Positions 9,488-20,662 of a DNA stretch of 64,000 nucleotides are shown here, piece by piece (within the stretch, counting starts at the first letter, position 1; each line of letters opens with the position of its first letter). The translations under genes were made by a program, and so were the position numbers. The notes beneath the pieces are model-generated. The model saw only the letters and a list, made by a program, of their open reading frames with translations, ran no database searches and had not been told where the DNA came from. Source of the stretch: Bradyrhizobium sp. AZCC 1719 (GTDB lineage: Bacteria; Pseudomonadota; Alphaproteobacteria; Rhizobiales; Xanthobacteraceae); assembly GCF_036924525.1 (NCBI RefSeq), contig NZ_JAZHRU010000001.1, forward strand, positions 2,385,001-2,449,000. The letters run 5' to 3'.

Positions 9488-10717
9488 TTAGCCGCCGACG
9501 TCACCGGAGAGGATTTCGCCGAAGCGCTCCCAGTTCTCGCCCTTGAACCTTATCAGTTGCAATTGCGAGAGCGGAGCAAAATCGGTCGCCGACGTGTTGA
9601 CCTTGACCCCAGGCAGCAGGCCGTTGAGTTCGAGGTTCTTGATGCTGGCCGCCTGCTTCATGACGTTTGCGCGGGTCAGGTCGTCGCCGCAGGCCTTTAG
9701 CACGTGCACCAAGCCTTGAGAGACGATATAGGCGTACATCACCGATGCATCGGCCCGGTTGGCTTCCGGATAATACTTATCCAGGAACTCGTTCCATGCC
9801 TTCATCGCGGCATCGTTCTTCCATTGCGCGTCGGTTGGATCCTTGAAGTATTGCGACGAGATGATGTCCTGCCCGTTCTCGAAGCCGGCCGGCTTCATCA
9901 CGCTGCCGATCGATGCCGAGACGTTGTTTAGGAAATGCAGCGGCTTCCAGCCGATCTCGACATTCTTCTTGATCGCCTGCGCCGCAAACTTCGGTGTGGT
10001 GATGTTGAAGAATACGTCGGCGCCTGACGACTTCAGCTTGACGATATGGGAGTCGATCGTCGGTTGGGAGACTTCGTAGCTCTCCTCCAGGACGATCATT
10101 GATGCGGCCTTGGCGCCAAGTCCGTCCTTGAAGCCTTTTAGATAGTCCTTACCGTAGTCGTCGTTCTGATAAAGAATACCGATCTTGGCGTTCGGATGGT
10201 TCTTCAGGATGTACTTGGCGTAGATCTGCGACTCGCTCTGGTAATTGGGCTGCCAGCCCATGGTCCACGGGAAGTCCTTCGGATCGTTCCACTTGGTGGC
10301 GCCGGTGGCGACGAACAGTTGCGGCACCTTCTTGGTGTTCAAGTACTTCTGGATCGCCGTGTTCGGGGGAGTGCCGAGCGAGTTGAAGACGAGCAGGACC
10401 TCATCGCTCTCGACCAGCTTGCGCACCTGCTCCACGGTTTTCGGCGGGCTGTAGGCGTCATCATAGCTGACGAAGTTGATCTTGCGGCCGTTGATGCCGC
10501 CCTCGGCGTTGATCTTCCTGAAATAGGCCTCTTCGGTTTTTCCGATCACGCCGTAAGCGGAAGCCGGTCCGCTATAGGGCATGATGTTGCCGATCTTGAT
10601 TTCGGTGTCGGTGGCGCCGGTGTCGTATTTCTTTTGTGCAAATGCGCCGCTGCTGGTCGCGGCAAGCAATGCGAGGGCGGCCGCAAAGGCTCCCAGTCGC
10701 AAGTTGATGGCGGACAT
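9488..10717 (-). CDS. Periplasmic substrate-binding protein, Liv/HAAT type (copy 1)
   Basis: 409 residues. A signal peptide (ALALLAATSSGAFAQ) is followed by the mature start KKYDTGATDTEIKIGN. Start ATG at 10717 has GGGAGA about 7 bases upstream. By eye it matches the neighbour at 8097-9323 at roughly nine residues in ten; most changes are conservative, for example VFNSLGT against VFNPLGT. It lies nearest the LivM gene and is probably the original partner of the transporter. The 10819-10849 terminator separates it from livM, so it may have its own promoter in 10718-10818. Confidence 0.9.
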   Translation of the reverse strand: MSAINLRLGAFAAALALLAATSSGAFAQKKYDTGATDTEIKIGNIMPYSGPASAYGVIGKTEEAYFRKINAEGGINGRKINFVSYDDAYSPPKTVEQVRKLVESDEVLLVFNSLGTPPNTAIQKYLNTKKVPQLFVATGATKWNDPKDFPWTMGWQPNYQSESQIYAKYILKNHPNAKIGILYQNDDYGKDYLKGFKDGLGAKAASMIVLEESYEVSQPTIDSHIVKLKSSGADVFFNITTPKFAAQAIKKNVEIGWKPLHFLNNVSASIGSVMKPAGFENGQDIISSQYFKDPTDAQWKNDAAMKAWNEFLDKYYPEANRADASVMYAYIVSQGLVHVLKACGDDLTRANVMKQAASIKNLELNGLLPGVKVNTSATDFAPLSQLQLIRFKGENWERFGEILSGDVGG

Positions 10718-10818
10718 TTTTTGATCTCCCTGGGATCGATGACTGTGTCATTGTTTTTGATTGGAGCGCTTGGCGGCTCTTGGGCTTCATTGAATACCTT
10801 TCGGCTGCGTCCAGCAAC

Positions 10819-10849
10819 AAAAAGCCCCCGCGACGGCGTCGCGGAGGGC
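10819..10849 (-). terminator. Rho-independent terminator after livM
   Basis: Stem CCGCGAC/GTCGCGG (10828-10834 with 10838-10844) is extended by GCCC/GGGC past one bulged A. A minus-strand T-tract lies at 10819-10823. It is about 105 bases after the livM stop. Confidence 0.8.
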
Positions 10850-10952
10850 GGTATTTAGTCGGATGATCCGGGAAACTACCGCCCGGCGGAATATTGGTTA
10901 ACGGCCGAGTTCGCCGCTGATGATTGTGCCGAACAGATCCCGCGGCGTGAAG

Positions 10953-11966
10953 TTAGTTCTTCAATTTACCGAGCATCTGCTGCGCAACGATTGCGACCTG
11001 CCTTGCGCCATGCGGCACGAGGAAGATGACAATAAACAAGAGCACGCCGAACACCGCGCCGGAGAGGCCCTTGGATATGTGTTCGGCGATATTCGGCACG
11101 AAGATGATAAAGGCGGAGCCGACGATCGATCCCGGCAGCCAGCCGACGCCGCCGACGACCATGCCGAGGAACAGCGAGATCGCGAGCGTGATGGTGTAGC
11201 CGTCTGGCGCCACGAACTGCACCGCGATGGCGCCGAGACCACCGGCAACGCCGGTGATGCCGGCTGAGACGCCGAACGCCAGCGTCTTGTACAGCGCCAC
11301 GTCGACGCCCATGGCGGAGGCCGCGATTTCGTTGTCCCGGATCGCCATGAAGGCGCGGCCGGAGCGCGACCGAAGCAGGTTGACCGAGGCGATATAGATC
11401 CCGATCGCGATCACGAGGGTGAAGTAGTACAGCCACCTGTCCTGCGATATCGGCAGGCCGAACGGTGCATCGGGCTTGGTTACGACCAGTCCCTGCACGC
11501 CGCCGGTCCAGTGTTCGAAGAAGCCGAGTTTAAGCAACTGCGGCATTGCTACCGCCAGCGCAAACGTCGCCAGCGCCAGATAGATGCCGCTCAGACGCAA
11601 CGCCGGCTGACCGAACAAGAACCCGAAACCAAAGCAGATGATGCCGGCAATGGGTAATGTCAGGGCGTAGTTTACGCCCATATGCTCCATCAGGATGGCG
11701 GAGGTATAAGCTCCGACCGCGTAGAAGGCACTTTGGCCCAGTGAAAACTGGCCGCTGCCGCCGGTCAGGATGTTCAGCGCCAGAACCGCCAGCGCGTAGA
11801 TCAGCAACATCGTCATCTGGAAGACGAAGAAATTCTTCAAGAACATCGGTGCGATGATCAGCAACCCCAGCACCACGAGCGAGGTGCCGTAGCCGAGCGT
11901 CATGGCTCTCTTCGGGACGGCCTCGACCGCCGGTGCTTCGTTTGCGACTTCCTCAACTGCGCTCAT
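10953..11966 (-). CDS. livM: Liv-type ABC transporter permease LivM
   Basis: About 337 residues. A short acidic N-terminus (MSAVEEVANEAPAVEAV) is followed by around nine to ten hydrophobic segments. Family stretches include LNILTGGSGQFSLGQSAFYAVGAY and the EAA-like cytoplasmic loop RSRSGRAFMAIRDNEIAASAMG, which contacts the ATPase. The ATG at 11966 begins 2 bases past the livH stop; a TTG at 11972 would overlap it. Fourth gene of the livG-livF-livH-livM operon. Confidence 0.92.
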   Translation of the reverse strand: MSAVEEVANEAPAVEAVPKRAMTLGYGTSLVVLGLLIIAPMFLKNFFVFQMTMLLIYALAVLALNILTGGSGQFSLGQSAFYAVGAYTSAILMEHMGVNYALTLPIAGIICFGFGFLFGQPALRLSGIYLALATFALAVAMPQLLKLGFFEHWTGGVQGLVVTKPDAPFGLPISQDRWLYYFTLVIAIGIYIASVNLLRSRSGRAFMAIRDNEIAASAMGVDVALYKTLAFGVSAGITGVAGGLGAIAVQFVAPDGYTITLAISLFLGMVVGGVGWLPGSIVGSAFIIFVPNIAEHISKGLSGAVFGVLLFIVIFLVPHGARQVAIVAQQMLGKLKN

Positions 11967-11968
11967 GA

Positions 11969-12847
11969 TCAAACTCGCTTCACGATGGGCCGGCCAAACA
12001 GGCCCGCCGGTTTGAGAACCAACACGGTGATGATCAGCGCAAGCGCGATCGGCAGTTTCAACTCGTTACCGACGCCGGGAATGTATGTCCCGGCGAGATT
12101 CTCGAATACGCCGACCAGGAAGCCGCCGACAACCGCGCCGAGCGGACTGGTCAGGCCGCCGAGGACGGCCGCGGCAAACCCGTAGATCAGCACGCCGCCC
12201 ATCATGTTCGGCTCCAGGAACACCACCGGCGCTATCAGGATGCCGGCGATCGCGCCGATCGCAGACGCCATGCCCCAGCCCAGCGCGATCATCCAGGAGG
12301 TGTTGATGCCGACGAGACGAGCCGATTCTGGCAACGAGGCGGCCGCGCGCATGGCAAGGCCGATCCGGGTGAACTGAAAGAACAGATAGAGCAGAACCAG
12401 CAGTCCCACCGTAACGCCGATCATGCCGGCCTGATGGGTCGAGATCAGCTGACTGCCAAGAAAAGGTGACGATCCGAACGGTGTCGGAAACTGCTTGATC
12501 GTGAAGTCCCAGGTCAGTCCGGCGACGCTGTTGACGATCGCAAACAATGCGATGAAACCGGCGACATTGGTCAGGACCGGCGCCTTGGCAAGCGGCTTGA
12601 ACAACATGCGCTCGATGACGATGCCGCCTGCGAACGAAAACGCCAGCGTGAGAAGGAAGGCCCACCAGTATGGCACCCCCCATTGCATCAGCTGCCAGGC
12701 GATGAATGTCGAGAACATCGCCATTTCGCCTTGGGCGAAATTGAGATGGTCGATCGCCTGGTAGATCATGACGACGGCGAGCGCCATGCAGGCATAGATC
12801 GCACCTGTGGCAATGCCAGCCAGAACTTGGTTGATAAAAAGTTCCAC
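11969..12847 (-). CDS. livH: Liv-type ABC transporter permease LivH
   Basis: 292-residue inner-membrane permease of typical LivH length. The N-terminus VELFINQVLAGIATGAIYAC and the segment DHLNFAQGEMAMFSTF match the family. The GTG at 12847 was chosen because GAGGAG lies 7 bases before it and overlaps the livF stop; a TTG at 12862 would add five residues and leave no ribosome site. The cytoplasmic coupling loop FTRIGLAMRAAASLPESARLVG is present. Confidence 0.92.
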   Translation of the reverse strand: MELFINQVLAGIATGAIYACMALAVVMIYQAIDHLNFAQGEMAMFSTFIAWQLMQWGVPYWWAFLLTLAFSFAGGIVIERMLFKPLAKAPVLTNVAGFIALFAIVNSVAGLTWDFTIKQFPTPFGSSPFLGSQLISTHQAGMIGVTVGLLVLLYLFFQFTRIGLAMRAAASLPESARLVGINTSWMIALGWGMASAIGAIAGILIAPVVFLEPNMMGGVLIYGFAAAVLGGLTSPLGAVVGGFLVGVFENLAGTYIPGVGNELKLPIALALIITVLVLKPAGLFGRPIVKRV

Positions 12848-12858
12848 GGCTGCGCTCC

Positions 12859-13572
12859 TCAATAACCGAGATAGGATTTACGGACGTCTTCGTTGTTCGC
12901 GATTTCGGCAGCGCTTCCCGACATCACGATACGTCCGGTTTCAATGACGTAGGCCTTGTCCGCGAGCTCCAGCGCGAGTTGCGCGTTCTGCTCCACCACC
13001 AGAATGGTGACCTTTTCCTCACGGTTGATCTTGCCGAGAATCTTGAACAGCTCGCGCACGATCAGGGGCGCCAGGCCGAACGACGGCTCGTCCAGCAGCA
13101 TCAGCCGTGGACGCAGCATCAGCGCACGCGCGACCGCGAGCATCTGCTGCTCGCCACCGGAGAGTGTGCCTGCCTGCTGGGTGTGCCGTTCCTTCAGCAC
13201 CGGGAAATGCTGGTACATGCGCTCGATGTCGGCGATCACTCCCTTCTTGTCGTTGCGGGTGATGGCGCCGAGCTGCAGATTTTCTTCCACCGTCATGGTG
13301 GTGAAGGTGCCGCGGCCCTGCGGCACATGGGCGATGCCGAGGCGAACGACGTTTTCGGTCGATTGGCCGGAGAGCGGCTTGCCCTCGAACTCGATCGCTC
13401 CGGTCGAGCGCACCATGTTGCAGATCGCGCGCAAGGTGGTGGTCTTGCCGGCGCCGTTGGCGCCTAACAGGGTGGTCAGCGAGCCCTCGTTGAGGGCGAA
13501 GGAGAGGCCGTGAAGTGCCTGGACCTGGCCATAATAGGCGCGGAGGTCCTTGACGTTGAGCATCGCGGTCAT
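12859..13572 (-). CDS. livF: Liv-type ABC transporter ATPase LivF
   Basis: 237 residues, the usual LivF length. Walker A GANGAGKTT (about 37-45), signature LSGGEQQMLAVARAL, Walker B LMLLDEPSFGLAP, and an H-loop position reading VEQN with no histidine, as is typical for LivF. The C-terminus SYLGY is also typical. Its ATG overlaps the livG stop as ATGA, so the two ATPases are translationally coupled. Confidence 0.93.
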   Translation of the reverse strand: MTAMLNVKDLRAYYGQVQALHGLSFALNEGSLTTLLGANGAGKTTTLRAICNMVRSTGAIEFEGKPLSGQSTENVVRLGIAHVPQGRGTFTTMTVEENLQLGAITRNDKKGVIADIERMYQHFPVLKERHTQQAGTLSGGEQQMLAVARALMLRPRLMLLDEPSFGLAPLIVRELFKILGKINREEKVTILVVEQNAQLALELADKAYVIETGRIVMSGSAAEIANNEDVRKSYLGY

Positions 13573-14366
13573 TGGTCCTTGCTCCCCAGATAGGCTTTGA
13601 TGACATCCGGGTCGGCCTGGACCTGGGCCGGCGTTCCCTCGGCGAGCTTGCGGCCGAAGTTGAGTGCGACGACGTGGTCGGCGATCGACATCACCAGACC
13701 CATGTGGTGTTCGACCAGCAGCACGGTCATGTGGCGCTCGTCGCGGATGCGCTTGATCAGGTCGCCAAGCACGTGGACTTCTTCGTGATTGAGACCGCCG
13801 GCGGGTTCGTCGAGCAGCAGAATCTTGGGATCCGCGGCCAGTGCGCGCGCCAGTTCGACCCGTTTTTGGGTGCCGAACGGCAGGCCTGACACGATGGTGT
13901 GGGCGACGTCATCAAGGCCGAGATAGGTGACGATCTCGTGGACGTGCTTGTTGAGTTCGGCCTCGCCACGGCGCACCCAGCCCAGTCGCAAGGAGTCGCT
14001 GATGATGTCGCTGTTGGAACGGGAATGGGTGCCGACGCGAACGTTGTCGAGCACCGAGAGATTGGGAAACAGCGCGACGTTCTGGAAAGTGCGCCCGATG
14101 CCGATCTCGGCGATCCGGTGTGGCGGCCGCGTCAAGATGCTGACGCCCTCCATCAGGATGTCGCCGGAAGACGGCTGGTAGAGTCTGGAGAGGCAATTGA
14201 ACAGCGTCGTCTTGCCGGCGCCGTTTGGTCCGATCAGCCCGAGGATGTTTCCCTTGTGCATGTCAAAGGACACACCGTTGAGCGCGATGATGCCGCCGAA
14301 CACGACGCTGACGTCGCGAACCGCGAGCAGGGGAGCATTTCCCCGCGCGAGCTGTGCCTGCGTCAT
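13569..14366 (-). CDS. livG: Liv-type ABC transporter ATPase LivG
   Basis: 265 residues. Walker A GPNGAGKTT, signature region LPFGTQKRVELARAL (LPFGTQ variant), Walker B ILLLDEPAGGLN, and a true H-loop VEHHMGLVM. The C-terminal motif [18 protein letters not shown] is typical of LivG. First gene of the operon. The IclR gene lies just upstream on the same strand with about 70 bases between, so both could share a transcript. Confidence 0.93.
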   Translation of the reverse strand: MTQAQLARGNAPLLAVRDVSVVFGGIIALNGVSFDMHKGNILGLIGPNGAGKTTLFNCLSRLYQPSSGDILMEGVSILTRPPHRIAEIGIGRTFQNVALFPNLSVLDNVRVGTHSRSNSDIISDSLRLGWVRRGEAELNKHVHEIVTYLGLDDVAHTIVSGLPFGTQKRVELARALAADPKILLLDEPAGGLNHEEVHVLGDLIKRIRDERHMTVLLVEHHMGLVMSIADHVVALNFGRKLAEGTPAQVQADPDVIKAYLGSKDQ

Positions 14367-14435
14367 CGCGTCCCGCCCGCCCTGATCACGGAGCGGGAAT
14401 GACCGCGCAAATGTCTTTGCCGGTCATGGTGAAGG

Positions 14436-15299
14436 CTATCTGATCCCCTCGGCCAAACGTGCAACTCTTCCTCCTGCTTTCAACTTCTTGTTCTCTGATT
14501 TTTTTGATTGTGGTGCTGCGCCGCCCAGCGCTGCTTCGATGTTCCTTACCATCGTGACAAGGCGAGGTCCAATGTCGTTGATCAAACGATCTTCCGTAAA
14601 ACGGAAAGCAGGCGCGCCGCAATTGAAGGCATACGGTCCGGTTCCGTCGCCGAGCTTCAGCGGCACACCTACGGCGTGCACATCGTCCTGCCATTCGCCG
14701 GCAGAGATAGTGAATCCGTGACGCGCAAGCATTTCGCCCGCGCGCTCGATGCCATCGCGCATTTTGGGCCAGCGATTGCCGTAGTGGTCGCGTAGTTCGC
14801 GCAATAGTGAGGCACGTTCGTCGTCGGGCAGGGCCCAGAGATAGGCCCGTCCCATCGCGGTGGTCGCGATCGGTACGCGTGAGCCGACGTCAAGCTGCAC
14901 ACCGAGCAGCCCGGTGCGGCTCTGCCCGAAATAGATCATGCTGTGACGGTCGCGTCCGCCGACCGCGACGGCGCCGCCAGTCTCGCGCATCAGCGCTTCG
15001 CGATAAGGCTCGGACAAATGCCGAACGCCGAGATTGGCAAGGGCGGCATACCCAAGCGCCATGGCTGATGGCGCGAGCTGATACTTTTCGAAGCGCGGAA
15101 CGGGTGTAAGATAACCGAGTTTGGTCAGAGTGTAAGTCAGCCGGGAAATGGTTGGCTTCGGCAGTTTGGTACGGGCGGCGAGTTCTTGATTGCCGAGAAG
15201 CCCGTCATTGGGTTGGAATGCGCGCAACACATCGAGTCCGCGGGAGAGTGCGACGACGAAGCTGCGATCAGTCGCCACTTTCTTCCCTGGACGCTTCAT
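14436..15299 (-). CDS. IclR-family transcriptional regulator (candidate regulator of the pim/liv region)
   Basis: 287 residues. An N-terminal winged helix (about 15-75) has VVALSRGLDVLRAF and the recognition segment TKLPKPTISRLTYTLTKLGYL. The C-terminal IclR effector domain (about 90-260) includes TAMGRAYLWALP and ISAGEWQDDVHAVGVPL. The tail is Lys-rich. It sits divergently next to pimF, and the palindrome at 15378-15396 lies between the two. IclR proteins typically control a neighbouring catabolic operon in response to a small acid. A dicarboxylate or its CoA ester is a reasonable guess from context; the name pimR would fit but is not assigned. Confidence 0.88.
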   Translation of the reverse strand: MKRPGKKVATDRSFVVALSRGLDVLRAFQPNDGLLGNQELAARTKLPKPTISRLTYTLTKLGYLTPVPRFEKYQLAPSAMALGYAALANLGVRHLSEPYREALMRETGGAVAVGGRDRHSMIYFGQSRTGLLGVQLDVGSRVPIATTAMGRAYLWALPDDERASLLRELRDHYGNRWPKMRDGIERAGEMLARHGFTISAGEWQDDVHAVGVPLKLGDGTGPYAFNCGAPAFRFTEDRLINDIGPRLVTMVRNIEAALGGAAPQSKKSENKKLKAGGRVARLAEGIR

Positions 15300-15377
15300 T
15301 ACCCGCTACTGCTGCTGATGATCTCGTTGACAAGGGACGTGCTTCAAAATAACCCTCCCTGTCAAGGTGTGGAATTA

Positions 15378-15396
15378 AATTTCGCAGTGCGAAATT
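15378..15396. promoter_or_regulatory. Perfect palindrome, candidate IclR operator upstream of pimF
   Basis: AATTTCGCA, central G, TGCGAAATT: 9-bp perfect arms around one base, between the divergent IclR and pimF genes. It is AT-rich and stands out from the surrounding GC-rich sequence. Confidence 0.6.
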
Positions 15397-15418
15397 GGTG
15401 AAATAGCCGAAATAGCCG
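15391..15418. repeat. Three 9-bp direct repeats (GAAAT...) next to the palindrome
   Basis: GAAATTGGT, GAAATAGCC and GAAATAGCC follow each other with exact 9-base spacing. The first overlaps the right arm of the palindrome at 15378-15396. Direct-repeat sites added to a palindrome are known for some IclR regulators, so these may be part of a composite operator. Confidence 0.5.
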
Positions 15419-15475
15419 TAGCTACTCAACGCAAGTTGAGCGGCATCCAAGAGCAAACGATCCAGGGAGACTCCC

Positions 15476-17572
<2,097 letters not shown>

Positions 17573-17598
17573 TGGGAATCCTCGGCACGGCCTCTCCG

Positions 17599-17702
17599 TT
17601 CCCTCCCCCCTTGCGGGGGAGGGTTGGGGAGGGGGGTAGCCGCATCGGGACTGCCCGTGTGGACCCCCTTCCCCAGCCCTTCCCCGCAAGGGGGAAGGGA
17701 GC
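17599..17702. repeat. Intergenic palindromic repeat, family C (CCCTCCCCC / GGGGGAGGG type)
   Basis: Two arms rich in CCCTCCC/GGGAGGG surround a short centre, and each arm also folds on itself (CCCCCTTGCGGGGG; TTCCCCGCAAGGGGGAA). It fills the gap between pimF and pimA. Similar elements lie at 22885-23037 and 27690-27829. Confidence 0.7.
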
Positions 17703-17741
17703 CTATCCGCTCGTGCCTGCCTCACTCGTTGCGAGGCATCC

Positions 17742-19415
17742 ATGACCCATCCCGGCGAGCAGTTCTATCCGCAAGGCGTCCGCTGGGACGATCAGATCGC
17801 GCGCGGTACGCTGCCGGATCTATTGTCGACAGCCGCCGCCGAGTTCGCCTCGCGGCCGGCCATCGAATTCCGCGACCGGCCGATCAGCTACAGCGAGCTC
17901 GAAGCGTTGGTGGAGACCGCCGCGAGCGCCTTCCTCCGCGCGGGCTACGGCAAGAACAGTTCGGTCGCGCTGTTCCTCGGCAATTCGCCCGATCACCCGA
18001 TCAATTTCTTCGGTGCGCTGAAGGCCGGTGCCCGGGTCGTGCATCTGTCGCCGCTCGACGGCGAGATCGCGCTGTCGCACAAGCTTTCGGACTCCGGCGC
18101 GCGCATCGTTGTCACCGGTAATCTCTCAGCGTTGCTTCCGACAGCGCTTAAGTTTCTCGACAAAGGACTGATCGACAAGTTGATCGTCTGCGAGGACGAC
18201 GATTGGGGCAAGGTCGGCTCGCCGCAAACGCCGCTGCCGGATAACTCCGCGATCATCACCCACAAGCAGTTCATCGAGGGCGTGACTAGGCCGGACGCCT
18301 GGCCGGCAATCGACATCGACGACGTCGCGTTGCTGCAATACACCAGCGGAACCACCGGGTTGCCGAAAGGCGCCATGCTCTCCCACGGCAATTTCACGGC
18401 CGCCGTGTCGATCTACGATATCTGGGGAAGACCCGCCCGGCTGGAGCGCAACATGATCGAGCGCGTCATTTGCGTGCTGCCGTTGTTTCATATCTTCGCG
18501 CTGACCGTGGTGCTGCTTTCCTCGCTGCGACGCGGCAACCTGGTCTCGCTGCACCAGCGTTTCGACGTGGAGGCCGTGATGCGCGACATCGAGGTCAAGC
18601 GCGCCACCGTTTTTCCCGGCGTGCCGACGATGTGGATCGCCATTGCCGCGTTGCCCGATCTCGACAAGCGCGATTTCTCCTCGTTGCGTAGCGCCGGCTC
18701 GGGCGGAGCGTCGTTGCCGATGGAAGTCGCTAGGATTTTTGAGCGAAAGGTCGGCATGAAGCTGCGGAGCGGCTGGGGCATGACCGAGACGTCACCGGCC
18801 GGCACGGCCTATCCGGAAAATGGACCGGAGAAGCCTGGTTCGGTCGGGGTGATGCTGCCGGGCATCGAGATCGACATCGTATCGCTGACCGATCCGACAA
18901 AGGTGCTGCCGGTCGGCGAGTCGGGCGAACTGCGCATCAGGGGGCCGAACGTCACCAAGGGTTACTGGAACAAGCCGAAGGAGACCGCGGAGTCCTTTGT
19001 CGGTGACCGTTTCCTGACCGGCGACGTCGGCTATATGGATGCCGACGGCTATTTCTACCTGGTCGACCGCAAGAAGGACATGATCATCTCGGGCGGCTTC
19101 AACGTCTATCCGCAGATGATCGAGCAGGCGATCTATACGCATCCGTCGGTGCAGGAAGTCATCGTGATCGGCATCCCCGACGACTACCGCGGCGAGTCGG
19201 CCAAAGCCTTCATCACGCTGCGCGCCGGCGCTCAGCCGTTCACCATCGATGATCTGCGCAGCTTCCTCGCGGGCAAGCTAGGCAAGCACGAACTGCCGAC
19301 CGCCGTCGAGTTCGTCGCGGAACTGCCGCGCACGCCGGTCGGCAAGCTGTCGCGCCACGAATTGCGCAAGCAGCAGAAGTCATCGCTAGCTGCCAACAGT
19401 AACAGCATCGTTTAG
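17742..19415 (+). CDS. pimA: Acyl-CoA synthetase, dicarboxylate-CoA ligase type (PimA-like)
   Basis: 557-residue AMP-forming ligase that activates an acid to its CoA thioester using ATP. The P-loop motif YTSGTTGLPKGAM is at about residues 203-215, the adenylate-binding GWGMTETSP at about 346, and the hinge motif ends with LVDRKKDMI then ISGGFNVYP near 435-455. The C-terminal catalytic lysine lies in TPVGKLSRHELR. No membrane segment is present. Its position between pimF and pimC suggests pimelate or other dicarboxylates as substrate. Long-chain fatty acids are the main alternative. Confidence 0.88.
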   Translation: MTHPGEQFYPQGVRWDDQIARGTLPDLLSTAAAEFASRPAIEFRDRPISYSELEALVETAASAFLRAGYGKNSSVALFLGNSPDHPINFFGALKAGARVVHLSPLDGEIALSHKLSDSGARIVVTGNLSALLPTALKFLDKGLIDKLIVCEDDDWGKVGSPQTPLPDNSAIITHKQFIEGVTRPDAWPAIDIDDVALLQYTSGTTGLPKGAMLSHGNFTAAVSIYDIWGRPARLERNMIERVICVLPLFHIFALTVVLLSSLRRGNLVSLHQRFDVEAVMRDIEVKRATVFPGVPTMWIAIAALPDLDKRDFSSLRSAGSGGASLPMEVARIFERKVGMKLRSGWGMTETSPAGTAYPENGPEKPGSVGVMLPGIEIDIVSLTDPTKVLPVGESGELRIRGPNVTKGYWNKPKETAESFVGDRFLTGDVGYMDADGYFYLVDRKKDMIISGGFNVYPQMIEQAIYTHPSVQEVIVIGIPDDYRGESAKAFITLRAGAQPFTIDDLRSFLAGKLGKHELPTAVEFVAELPRTPVGKLSRHELRKQQKSSLAANSNSIV

Positions 19416-19446
19416 CCGGAATGTAATTCGCTCACAGGAGGATCCG

Positions 19447-20637
19447 ATGGATCTCGCTTTCAGCAAGGAAGAAATCGCGTTTCGTGAAGAAGTCAGAGCC
19501 TTCTTCAGGGACAACGTACCGCCGGAAACGCGGCGCAAGATGGTCGAGGGCCGTCATCTCTCCAAGGACGAGATGGTCGCCTGGTGGCGCATCCTGAACA
19601 AGAAGGGCTGGGGCGTCTCGCACTGGCCGAAGGAATATGGCGGCACCGGCTGGAGCTCGGTGCAGCAGTACATTTTCAACGAAGAGCTGCAGATGCATCC
19701 GGCGCCGGCGCCGCTCGCCTTCGGCGTCAGCATGGTCGGCCCCGTCATCTACACCTTCGGCAACGAGCAGCAGAAGAAGCAGTACCTACCGCGCATCGCC
19801 AATGTCGACGACTGGTGGTGCCAGGGTTTTTCGGAGCCGGGCTCGGGATCTGACCTCGCCTCGCTGAAGACCAAGGCCGAGCGCAAGGGCGACAAGTACA
19901 TCATCAACGGCCAGAAGACCTGGACCACCCTGGCCCAGCACGCCGACATGATCTTCTGCCTGTGCCGCACCGACACGTCAGCGAAGAAGCAGATGGGCAT
20001 CTCCTTCATCGTGTTCAGCATGAAGTCGAAGGGCGTCACCGTGCGTCCGATCGAGACCATCGACGGCGGCCACGAGGTCAACGAAGTGTTCTTCGACGAC
20101 GTCGAGGTGCCGGTCGAGAACCTGATCGGCGAGGAGAACAAGGGCTGGGATTACGCAAAATTCCTGCTCGGCAACGAGCGCACCGGCATCGCCCGCGTCG
20201 GCGTCTCCAAGGAGCGGCTGCGCCGCATCAAGGAGCTCGCCTCCAAGGTCGAATCGAACGGCAAACCCGTCATCGAGGACCAGGCTTTCCGCGAGAAGCT
20301 CGCGGCCTGCGAGATCGAGCTGAAGGCGCTCGAACTGACGCAGCTCCGCGTCGTCGCGGACGAAGGCAAACACGGCAAGGGCAAGCCCAACCCGGCGTCT
20401 TCGGTCCTGAAGATCAAGGGTTCGGAAATCCAGCAGACCACCACCGAACTTCTGATGGAAGTGATCGGCCCGTTCGCAGCTCCCTACGACGAGCACGGCG
20501 ACGAGGCCTCCAACGAAACCATGGACTGGACCGCCCAGATCGCGCCGAGCTATTTCAACAACCGCAAGGTCTCGATCTACGGCGGCTCCAACGAGATCCA
20601 GCGCAACATCATCACCAAGGCGGTGCTGGGGCTGTAG
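19447..20637 (+). CDS. pimC: Acyl-CoA dehydrogenase, PimC-like (large subunit)
   Basis: 396-residue FAD-dependent dehydrogenase that introduces the 2,3 double bond. FAD/substrate-binding stretches FSEPGSGSDLASLKTKA and ING-QKTWTTLAQ are present. The catalytic glutamate position of MCAD is replaced (C-terminal YGGSNEIQRNI has Gly where MCAD has Glu). However, Glu244 in GNERTGIARVG lines up with the alternative catalytic glutamate of isovaleryl-CoA dehydrogenase. AGGAGG lies just upstream of the ATG at 19447. It is paired with pimD, probably as two subunits of one heteromeric enzyme. Confidence 0.87.
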   Translation: MDLAFSKEEIAFREEVRAFFRDNVPPETRRKMVEGRHLSKDEMVAWWRILNKKGWGVSHWPKEYGGTGWSSVQQYIFNEELQMHPAPAPLAFGVSMVGPVIYTFGNEQQKKQYLPRIANVDDWWCQGFSEPGSGSDLASLKTKAERKGDKYIINGQKTWTTLAQHADMIFCLCRTDTSAKKQMGISFIVFSMKSKGVTVRPIETIDGGHEVNEVFFDDVEVPVENLIGEENKGWDYAKFLLGNERTGIARVGVSKERLRRIKELASKVESNGKPVIEDQAFREKLAACEIELKALELTQLRVVADEGKHGKGKPNPASSVLKIKGSEIQQTTTELLMEVIGPFAAPYDEHGDEASNETMDWTAQIAPSYFNNRKVSIYGGSNEIQRNIITKAVLGL

Positions 20638-20662
20638 GCAAGATAGCGCCACAACAACGCAC

